In this document: one piece after another, positions 1 to 6,099 of the stretch
How the letters are laid out: every line of letters begins with the position of its first letter
Position numbering within the stretch: the stretch's first letter is position 1
From: Methanocorpusculum sp.
Lineage (GTDB): Archaea > Halobacteriota > Methanomicrobia > Methanomicrobiales > Methanocorpusculaceae
DNA length: 11,406 nucleotides
NCBI GenBank assembly: GCA_029987235.1
Contig: DALTWF010000041.1
Coordinates: forward strand, 1-11,406
Direction of reading: 5' to 3'
Notes under the pieces: generated by a model
The model's input: the letters and a program-made list of their open reading frames with translations, nothing else
Told to the model about the DNA's origin: nothing
The model's database searches: none
Position numbers and translations under genes: made by a program

Positions 1-1
1 T

Positions 2-12
2 CCCCCCCCCCC
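2..12. repeat. 11-base poly-C tract
   Basis: A run of eleven C residues lies at the left edge and is followed by CTCC-like pyrimidines. Read on the minus strand it is AGGAGG running into a long G tract. That would resemble a ribosome binding site for a leftward gene starting outside the window, but no such gene can be seen. Homopolymers of this length are prone to slippage and to sequencing error. Confidence 0.8.
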
Positions 13-15
13 TCC

Positions 16-26
16 TTTATATTTAT
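16..26 (+). promoter_or_regulatory. box A-like element upstream of the Fe-S/EMC6-like gene
   Basis: TTTATATTTAT is a good match to the archaeal TATA box. If used on the plus strand, transcription would start near 45-50 and give a leader of about 160 nt containing the 88-117 dyad. The element could instead serve a leftward gene outside the window, since TATA boxes are near-symmetric. A weaker alternative box for the same operon is CTATTATAC at 151-159, which would give a leader of about 25 nt. Confidence 0.35.
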
Positions 27-87
27 CATAGCGGAGCGGTTTTTGTTTTATTTTAAAGGGGTTTGGAAAATTTCTCAAGTAAAATTA

Positions 88-117
88 TGTCCAATAGTTT
101 GAGGGGGTGATTGGACA
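88..117. repeat. 8-bp perfect inverted repeat (operator or leader hairpin)
   Basis: TGTCCAAT at 88-95 and ATTGGACA at 110-117 are perfect reverse complements separated by 14 bases that include GAGGGGGTG. As RNA this makes an 8-bp stem whose loop is purine-rich and resembles a Shine-Dalgarno sequence. As DNA it is a dyad with half-sites about 22 bp apart centre to centre, which suits a dimeric regulator. It lies about 90-120 bp before the start codon of the first gene. The function is inferred only. Confidence 0.5.
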
Positions 118-208
118 GGCTCTTTTCTCCTGCGCCCTTAAATCACCATACTATTATACTGAATACAACCAATACATTTACAGCATTTACAAATGAGGTA
201 AAAACCCT

Positions 209-955
209 ATGATGCAGGTAGCAAGAATAAAAAAAGAAAAATGCGACACATCGATGTGCAACCGCTGCGTCCGCTTCTGTCCCCGTTCGACAAAAGCCCA
301 ACCGGTTATTTTCATCGGCCGCAATAAAAAAGCAACCGTAAATGAAGAACTCTGCAACGGCTGCGGAAAATGCGTCAGAATCTGCCGCGAAAAAGCAATT
401 GAAATGGTCTTTGTTCAGGAAAAGACTGTGCCGGGACTCGGCAAATCCGAAGGCGCTGAAGAAGCAGCAGCTGTTGCAGCATCTGCACCTGCTGCAGAGG
501 ATGGCGCCGCAGCATCCAAACAGACTGCACCATCACGGGCAGAAAATACCACTCCTGCTCCGGAACCGGCAAAACCTGCCGCACCTCCGAAGCGCAAGCT
601 TACCCCGGAGGAAAAACTTGCCGGAAAACGCAGCCGCCATATTGAACGTGTTATCAGAACCGCAATAGCCTGTCTCCTTGGTATCATTGCGGGTATTGCT
701 TCTTTCTATCTTGCAGGCAATCCGGACCCGTTAAACAACTTCGTTCAGCCGATGGCCGTAATCGGTCTCTTAGTTGTGGTAATTGCAATCGTCATTCAGA
801 AATCCCTCTTTATGCTCATCAAGAGAATCGACCTTGATGCAATGGGCAAGAAAGACTGGTTCTATCAGGGATTCATGACCGTCTGCTGCTGGTTCCTTTC
901 CTGGACTATGATGCTGACTATGTCTGTTTCCGCCGTAACATCCTTAGCAGCATGA
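209..955 (+). CDS. ABCE1-type Fe-S domain fused to EMC6-like membrane domain
   Basis: This 248-residue protein starts at the first of two adjacent ATGs. GAGGT at 195-199 lies nine bases upstream and fits a ribosome binding site. Residues 1-66 carry two [4Fe-4S] motifs, C12-x4-C17-x2-C20-x3-C24-P and C49-x2-C52-x2-C55-x3-C59. The second set falls at exactly the residue numbers used by the ABCE1 protein encoded next, and the text around C24 (FCPR) also matches, so the domain is an ABCE1 Fe-S paralogue. The first motif is one residue shorter between its second and third cysteines. Residues 80-130 are an Ala/Pro-rich, partly charged linker. Residues 149-170, 179-203 and 218-241 are three probable membrane helices. 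The motif RTxxxxLxGxxAGI at 150-163 and the WT at 232-233 resemble eukaryotic EMC6 as recalled from memory. EMC6 partners the Oxa1-family insertase subunit EMC3. The final four bases overlap the abce1 start. The Fe-S assignment is strong; the EMC6 assignment is tentative. A plain membrane-bound ferredoxin is the alternative. Confidence 0.85.
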   Translation: MMQVARIKKEKCDTSMCNRCVRFCPRSTKAQPVIFIGRNKKATVNEELCNGCGKCVRICREKAIEMVFVQEKTVPGLGKSEGAEEAAAVAASAPAAEDGAAASKQTAPSRAENTTPAPEPAKPAAPPKRKLTPEEKLAGKRSRHIERVIRTAIACLLGIIAGIASFYLAGNPDPLNNFVQPMAVIGLLVVVIAIVIQKSLFMLIKRIDLDAMGKKDWFYQGFMTVCCWFLSWTMMLTMSVSAVTSLAA

Positions 956-2754
956 GAATAGCAATCGTACATAAAGAACGCTGTCATTCGCGCAAATGCG
1001 GTCAGGAATGTATTGCATACTGTCCTCGTGTGCGGACCGGTGACGAAACTGTTACCATTGGTGAAAACGGTCGGGCCCAGATTTCCGAGGAATTATGTGT
1101 CGGCTGCGGTATCTGCGTGAAAAAATGCGCATTCGAGGCCCTTGATATCATTCAGCTCCCGGAAGAACTTGATACCCCGGTGAACAGATACGGGCCGAAT
1201 GCCTTTGTGTTATACGGTCTTCCGCAGCCGGTGGCGGGAAAAGTCACCGGTATTTTAGGCCCGAACGGTATCGGAAAATCCACCGCGGTCAAAATCCTCT
1301 CGGGTCAGATTAAGCCGAACTTAGGTATCTTCGACCGGGAAGTCTCGTGGGATGAGATTCTCAAATTCTATGCCGGAACGGAACTTTTAGACTACCTGCA
1401 GAAAGTTTCCACCAAATCGGTTAAAACCTCTATCAAACCTCAGTACATTGATTTCATCCCCAAAGTCTTCAAAGGCAAAGTCTCTGACCTACTGAAACAA
1501 AATGACGAGCGGGGAAAACTTGACTATTATATTCATGAGCTTACGCTTGAGACGGTTGTTGACAAGGACCTGTCTGTTCTTTCCGGCGGCGAGCTGCAGC
1601 GTGTGGCGCTTGCAGTGGCTTTATGCAAGAAGGCGGATTTCTATTTCCTTGATGAGGTGACGCCGTTTCTGGATATCTTCCAGAGGATGACTGCGGCCCG
1701 TCTGATTCAGGAGCTTGCGTCCGAGGCGCCTGTTGTCATGGTTGAGCATGATATCGCAATTTTGGATATGGTGGCTGAGTCGATTCATATCGCATACGGC
1801 AAGCCGGCTGCTTTTGGTATCATTACGCGGCCGAAGGGGGTTCGTGTCGGTGTGAATCAGTATCTTGAAGGATACGTTAACGAGGAGAATGTGCGTATCC
1901 GTGATTATGCGGTGGTGTTTGAGACCCGTGGTCATGAGTCGGATGTGGAGCGGGAGGTTCTTATGGAAATTCCGCAGATGTCCAAGACGTTTGAGGGTTT
2001 CAGGCTGGATGTTCTCGGCGGCGAAATCCGGCGGGGTGAGGTCTTAGGGATTGTGGGTGCAAACGGTATCGGTAAATCTACGTTTGCAAAACTTCTTGCA
2101 GGGGTGGAAATTCCGGACGGTGGAAAGCTTGATGATACGGTAAAGGTTTCTTATAAGCCGCAGTATGTTACGTCTGATTCGTCTGATACGGTCGAGTTCC
2201 TGCTCAGGTCTGCTACGAAGAAGTTTGATACGTCGTATTATCAGCATGAGATGCTTGAGCCGCTTGGCATTTTGCCGATTCTGCAGTCGGAGATTAAGAA
2301 TCTGTCGGGTGGTGAGCTGCAGCGTGTGGCAATAGCACTTTGTCTGTCGCGGGATGCGGATTTGTATATTCTTGATGAGCCGAGTGCGCATCTGGATGTT
2401 GAGCAGCGGCTTGTTGCAACGAAGGTTATCAAGCGGGCGGCAGAGGATAAGGAGGCGGGTATCTTAGTCATTGACCATGATATGTATACGATTGATATGA
2501 TTTCGGAGCGGCTGCTGGTCTTTGACGGTGTGCCGGGTAAGTCGGGTACTGCGCGGGGTCCGTTTGATATGAAGGATGGTATGAATCTGTTTCTGTCGAA
2601 TCTGGGTATTACGTTCAGGCGTGATAAGACGGGGCGGCCGCGGATTAATAAGCCGGGGTCGTATCTTGACCGTGCGCAGAAGTCTGCCGGTGAGTATTAT
2701 TACTATAATGCGAAGGAGAACGAGCTTGCTGAGGCGGGTTCGGAATCCGAGTAA
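952..2754 (+). CDS. abce1: ribosome recycling ATPase ABCE1/Rli1
   Basis: ABCE1 is a soluble twin-ATPase that splits post-termination ribosomes with aRF1/aPelota and also acts in initiation. The 600-residue length is normal for the family. An N-terminal Fe-S domain has cysteines 11, 16, 20, 24 and 49, 52, 55, 59. NBD1 has Walker A GPNGIGKST (103-111), signature LSGGELQR (210-217), Walker B ending D234-E235 and H-loop H266. Hinge 1 covers about 284-317. NBD2 has Walker A GANGIGKST (369-377), signature 451-458, Walker B D475-E476 and H509. Hinge 2 with an RRD/RPR motif and a YYYY run ends the protein. NBD1 has DEV followed by TPF where many homologues have DEP followed by SSY; this may be a lineage feature. 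The ATG lies inside the ATGA overlap with the preceding gene and has no ribosome binding site of its own, so translational coupling is likely. Codon third positions switch sharply near base 1500 from A/C-rich to G/T-rich. Confidence 0.97.
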   Translation: MRIAIVHKERCHSRKCGQECIAYCPRVRTGDETVTIGENGRAQISEELCVGCGICVKKCAFEALDIIQLPEELDTPVNRYGPNAFVLYGLPQPVAGKVTGILGPNGIGKSTAVKILSGQIKPNLGIFDREVSWDEILKFYAGTELLDYLQKVSTKSVKTSIKPQYIDFIPKVFKGKVSDLLKQNDERGKLDYYIHELTLETVVDKDLSVLSGGELQRVALAVALCKKADFYFLDEVTPFLDIFQRMTAARLIQELASEAPVVMVEHDIAILDMVAESIHIAYGKPAAFGIITRPKGVRVGVNQYLEGYVNEENVRIRDYAVVFETRGHESDVEREVLMEIPQMSKTFEGFRLDVLGGEIRRGEVLGIVGANGIGKSTFAKLLAGVEIPDGGKLDDTVKVSYKPQYVTSDSSDTVEFLLRSATKKFDTSYYQHEMLEPLGILPILQSEIKNLSGGELQRVAIALCLSRDADLYILDEPSAHLDVEQRLVATKVIKRAAEDKEAGILVIDHDMYTIDMISERLLVFDGVPGKSGTARGPFDMKDGMNLFLSNLGITFRRDKTGRPRINKPGSYLDRAQKSAGEYYYYNAKENELAEAGSESE

Positions 2755-2755
2755 G

Positions 2756-2791
2756 TTTTTTTTTGTTGAAAATAGTCTGCGGTTTTTTTTT
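2756..2791 (+). terminator. oligo-T terminator of the abce1 operon
   Basis: Two runs of nine T residues (2756-2764 and 2783-2791) begin two bases after the abce1 stop codon. Archaeal RNA polymerase terminates at such oligo-T tracts without needing a hairpin, so this is the likely end of the two-gene transcript. Confidence 0.6.
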
Positions 2792-3060
2792 CAGTCCGAT
2801 TTCGGCCAGGCTGCTGTTTTGCGTCATCAATCTTTGCAGATTTGAATTAAACATATTCCTTGCAAGTTCCTGTTGCAGTACATGCTGTCACCTGATATTG
2901 AGTAATTGCCTGTTTGACACACACAACACCAATATGATTAGGATTGATGCAAAGTTCATCATCAACTTTGTAAAAGCGTATAATAATAATTTAACAGGTA
3001 CGACGAAATAATTATCCTTTAAATCATATCCATCTCTGCCAGAAATACTCTTCACCTCTA
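2792..3060. other. intergenic region with a hairpin and no convincing gene
   Basis: This stretch is AT-rich and holds only weak open frames with odd composition. One clear structure is CAAAGTT (2950-2956) and AACTTTG (2964-2970) around a CATCATC loop, extendable by a G-U and a U-A pair to nine base pairs (2948-2972). It is followed by AT-rich TATAATAATAATTT at 2980-2993. A short untranslated RNA is possible but unproven. No tRNA fold or conserved RNA gene is recognised. Confidence 0.4.
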
Positions 3061-3063
3061 TCC

Positions 3064-3078
3064 TATAAATATATAATA
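3064..3078 (+). promoter_or_regulatory. box A (TATA) of the KefB-type antiporter gene
   Basis: TATAAATATATAATA is a strong archaeal TATA match centred about 37 bases before the start codon at 3108. With the usual 26-base spacing, transcription would begin near 3097, giving a leader of about ten bases or fewer. No Shine-Dalgarno sequence is visible before the start, so leaderless or near-leaderless translation is likely. Confidence 0.6.
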
Positions 3079-3107
3079 AAGAAAATCCAATCTCTAAAAA
3101 GCAATCT

Positions 3108-5183
3108 ATGATGCTGGAACTCGACTCCTTCATATTTCCTGTAGTAGTTGTTCTAGCCTGCGCCATTCTGATTTACTTTGTCGGCAGAAAAATAAAACTG
3201 CCCCTTCTTATCGGATATTTCATCACGGGAATCATTGTGGGTCCCTATGCCCTCGGACTCGTTGAAGCCGAACAGGTATCCATGCTTGCTGAATTCGGCG
3301 TCATATTCCTGATGTTTACCATCGGTCTTGAGGTTTCCATAAAAACCCTCATCGAGATGAAAAAAATCGTGCTTATTGCAGGCACTCTTCAGCTCCTGCT
3401 CACCTGCGGAGCGACCATGGGCATAATGATGCTCTTCGGCTTTGCCTGGAACGTGGCGCTCTTCATCGGCTTTCTGGTAGCCCACTCTTCAACAGCCATT
3501 ATCATGAATATCTACCAGAAATCCGGCGAAATCGACAAAGAACATGGAAAAGTAGCCCTCGGTATCTTAATATTTCAGGATTTGAATGTTGTACCAATGA
3601 TGATGCTGGTACCGCTCCTTGCCGGAAACGGTGGAGATATCACCGAATCCGTAATCTCATTTGTTATCGGTATGGTAATATTAGTCCTTATTCTTCTTGC
3701 CGCAGTCTTTATTGTTCCTAAAATCCTGCGCAGGGTGGCACTCACGAGAAGCCGTGAAATATTCATCATCTCCGTAATCGCCATCTGTTTCGGTATTGCC
3801 TGGCTCATGTCCATGAACGGTGTCAGTCTTGCACTCGGCGCATTCTTAGCCGGAGTTGCCATTTCCGGAACAGAGTTCAACCATGAGGTAATCGGTCAGA
3901 TTTCACCGTTGCGTGACGTTTTTTCAGCATTCTTCTTTGTATCTGTGGGGATGATGCTTGATATCGGCAGTCTTGCATCAAATATCCTGTTAATCATCGC
4001 ACTTGCAGTTGTTCTCCTGCTTGGAAAGACCGTGCTTAACATCGTCTCAGTCAAAGCAATCGGCATCGGAACAGGGGCTGCAATTCTTTCCGCAATCGGT
4101 CTTTCGCAGGTAGGGGAATTTTCATTCATCCTCGGTTCAACCGGACTTGAATCAGGCATTCTTACTCCCGAGATCTATCAAATTTTTCTTGCGATTTCGA
4201 TTATAACCATGGTATTTACCCCGTTCCTCTGCTCAGCCGCACCGAATCTGATGACAAAATACCTCGGTCCCCGTATAAAATTAGGACCGGGTTATGAAAA
4301 AGAAACGGCTCCTGCAGAAGCTACTGCAAAAGTCCGGAGGGAACATGTCATTATTGTGGGCTACGGTCTTATGGGCCGCTCGGTTGTACGCGCACTGACA
4401 CAGATGGGTATCGACTATGTAGTTTTAGAGACAAACGCCCGCACCGTAGCCGCAGAAAAAGCAAAAGGAATCCCGATTGCCTTCGGTGATGCATCACGCG
4501 AATCGGTTCTGGAATCCGTTGACATCAAAAATGCTACAAGCATTGTTCTTACGATTCCTGACCGCGAAAGCTCGCGCACCATTATATCCATCGTTCGCCG
4601 CCTCAATCCTTCGGCCGATATCATTGTCCGGGCGCTGTACCTGTCCGATACGATCGAACTCTACCGGCTCGGTGCAGATGAAGTCATTGTAGACGAAAAA
4701 GAATCAGGCGTACGTATTTTCAAACGGCTGCTTTCCGAATCAGACATGACGGAAGAAGACATGCACAGTTTTGAAAAAAAGGTCAGAAACGAGGTTTACG
4801 ACCGATATATCATCTCTGATAAAACTGAAGAAGAAATAGAAGATAAAAAGAGATTCATACCCGGGCTGGAAATGGAGAAAGCCGCAGAACGCTTTGTGCT
4901 GCAGTTAAACTCGCAAGTACGCTGTGCCGATGTCCAGCATCTTCGTGTCGGCAGAAACTCCGATGCAGACGGAAAAACGGTCAGCGACCTGAATCTGCGT
5001 ACAGGATTCGGCATCTCGCTTCTTGCGGTAAAGCCGGCGGGAAATCTGGATTCGATTGTGTCTCCCGACAGGCTTACGGTGCTGCACGAAGATGATATTG
5101 TGGTATTAATGGGTAGCAGAAAAGGTATTGCAGGTGTGATTCCTCTTTTTGCAGAAAGGGATAAAGCAAGAGAGGATAGATAA
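3108..5183 (+). CDS. KefB/CPA2-type cation:proton antiporter with RCK domains
   Basis: This 691-residue inner-membrane protein belongs to the monovalent cation:proton antiporter-2 family, which exchanges K+ or Na+ for H+. Residues 7-380 form roughly 12-13 hydrophobic helices. They hold the family signs SSTA (127-130) and FQDL followed by VVP (156-163), with D158 the expected ion-binding acid. Residues 412-545 are an RCK-N (TrkA-N) Rossmann domain with GYGLMG at 418-423 and an acid, E441, at the end of the second strand, which favours NAD(H) binding. Residues 605-685 are an RCK-C (TrkA-C) domain. A charged helical stretch of about 60 residues (545-605) separates the two RCK domains. Two adjacent ATGs (3108 and 3111) are both possible starts. 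It appears to be transcribed alone from its own promoter. The exact ion cannot be told from sequence. Confidence 0.92.
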   Translation: MMLELDSFIFPVVVVLACAILIYFVGRKIKLPLLIGYFITGIIVGPYALGLVEAEQVSMLAEFGVIFLMFTIGLEVSIKTLIEMKKIVLIAGTLQLLLTCGATMGIMMLFGFAWNVALFIGFLVAHSSTAIIMNIYQKSGEIDKEHGKVALGILIFQDLNVVPMMMLVPLLAGNGGDITESVISFVIGMVILVLILLAAVFIVPKILRRVALTRSREIFIISVIAICFGIAWLMSMNGVSLALGAFLAGVAISGTEFNHEVIGQISPLRDVFSAFFFVSVGMMLDIGSLASNILLIIALAVVLLLGKTVLNIVSVKAIGIGTGAAILSAIGLSQVGEFSFILGSTGLESGILTPEIYQIFLAISIITMVFTPFLCSAAPNLMTKYLGPRIKLGPGYEKETAPAEATAKVRREHVIIVGYGLMGRSVVRALTQMGIDYVVLETNARTVAAEKAKGIPIAFGDASRESVLESVDIKNATSIVLTIPDRESSRTIISIVRRLNPSADIIVRALYLSDTIELYRLGADEVIVDEKESGVRIFKRLLSESDMTEEDMHSFEKKVRNEVYDRYIISDKTEEEIEDKKRFIPGLEMEKAAERFVLQLNSQVRCADVQHLRVGRNSDADGKTVSDLNLRTGFGISLLAVKPAGNLDSIVSPDRLTVLHEDDIVVLMGSRKGIAGVIPLFAERDKAREDR

Positions 5184-5241
5184 ACAGCCTCACCCCTGTC
5201 GAACCCTTAATCTCTTAGTAGAACCAATAATATACACCAGT

Positions 5242-6099
5242 ATGGCAGGATACAAAATAGTAGAGGCGAAAGCCCTTTCGGACGCCGTATTCCAGATGTG
5301 GATACACGCCCCGCAGGTTGCACGCCACGCAAAAGCAGGACAGTTCTGTATAATTCACCCCGACGGCTGCGGAGAACGCGTACCGCTCACCATTTCCGGC
5401 ACCGATGGAGACAATATCAGAATCGCCTTCATGGCAATCGGAACAACCACGAAACTCCTCTCGACCTTAAAGACCGGCGACATCCTTGCAGACGTTGCAG
5501 GACCCCTTGGAGAACCAAGCGATATCGTATCAGGTGAGACAGTTGTAATTGTAGGAGGAGGGGTGGGTGTTGCTTGCACCCCGATACTTGCAAAGGCCGC
5601 AAAAGACGCAGGAAACCATGTTATAGGCATTATCGGAGCACGTACGAAAGACCTCCTCATTTTCGAAGACGATATGAAAGAACTCTGCGATGAATTATTC
5701 GTAACCACCGACGACGGCTCTTACGGTATCAAAGGATTTGCCAGCGGACCCTTAAAGGAACTCTGTGAATCCGGCCGCAAAATCGATAAAGTCTGGATTA
5801 TCGGCCCCGGTATGATGATGAAAGTCACCTCTGAAGTAACCCGCCCCTACGGTATCAAAACCTATGTTTCTCTTAACCCGGTTATGGTTGACGGAACCGG
5901 CATGTGCGGCTCGTGTCGTGTAATCGTCGGTGGAGAAACAAAATTCGCCTGCGTGGACGGACCCGAATTCGATGCACACCAGGTTGACTGGAACGATTTA
6001 ATGACCCGCCAGAGAATGTACATGGCAGAAGAAAAAGCATCCCTTGAATACCGTGCACAGGACAAAACGCACCTCTGCCGCTGCAGGAAGGTGGAATAA
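5242..6099 (+). CDS. nfnA: NfnA/SudB-like FAD and [2Fe-2S] electron-transfer subunit
   Basis: This 285-residue protein belongs to the ferredoxin-NADP+ reductase-like family that forms the small subunit of Nfn (NADH-dependent ferredoxin:NADP+ oxidoreductase) or sulfide dehydrogenase. The start is set at 5242 because MAGYKIV matches the usual beginning of the family; the reading frame is open back to an ATG at 5149, but that extension would overlap the antiporter gene and has no family resemblance. RVPLT at 46-50 is the FAD-contact loop. VGGGVGVACTP (104-114) is the nucleotide-binding loop. D217, C222, C225 and C237 match the unusual one-Asp, three-Cys [2Fe-2S] site of NfnA. The C-terminus carries an extra CRC (279-281). 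The next gene starts immediately after its stop codon, so the two products probably form one complex. No clear ribosome binding site or box A is seen. Confidence 0.88.
   Translation: MAGYKIVEAKALSDAVFQMWIHAPQVARHAKAGQFCIIHPDGCGERVPLTISGTDGDNIRIAFMAIGTTTKLLSTLKTGDILADVAGPLGEPSDIVSGETVVIVGGGVGVACTPILAKAAKDAGNHVIGIIGARTKDLLIFEDDMKELCDELFVTTDDGSYGIKGFASGPLKELCESGRKIDKVWIIGPGMMMKVTSEVTRPYGIKTYVSLNPVMVDGTGMCGSCRVIVGGETKFACVDGPEFDAHQVDWNDLMTRQRMYMAEEKASLEYRAQDKTHLCRCRKVE

Noticed and set aside
107..196. 29-codon GTG reading frame in the leader, ending just before the ribosome binding site of the first gene
   Set aside because: The GTG is fused directly to the purine run with no spacing, and the peptide is dominated by Tyr with no family resemblance. 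Chance is more likely than a leader peptide.
2763..3011. 82-residue plus-strand frame in the abce1-antiporter gap
   Set aside because: It begins at a TTG inside the terminator T tracts, has Cys/Phe-rich, gene-unlike composition and no ribosome binding site.
2888..3166. 92-residue minus-strand frame across the antiporter promoter
   Set aside because: It overlaps the strong box A and the start of a well supported gene on the other strand, and resembles no family.
5149..5241. Upstream extension of the NfnA-like protein to an ATG at 5149
   Set aside because: The extra 31 residues overlap the antiporter gene and do not resemble the family; the ATG at 5242 gives the normal length and N-terminus.
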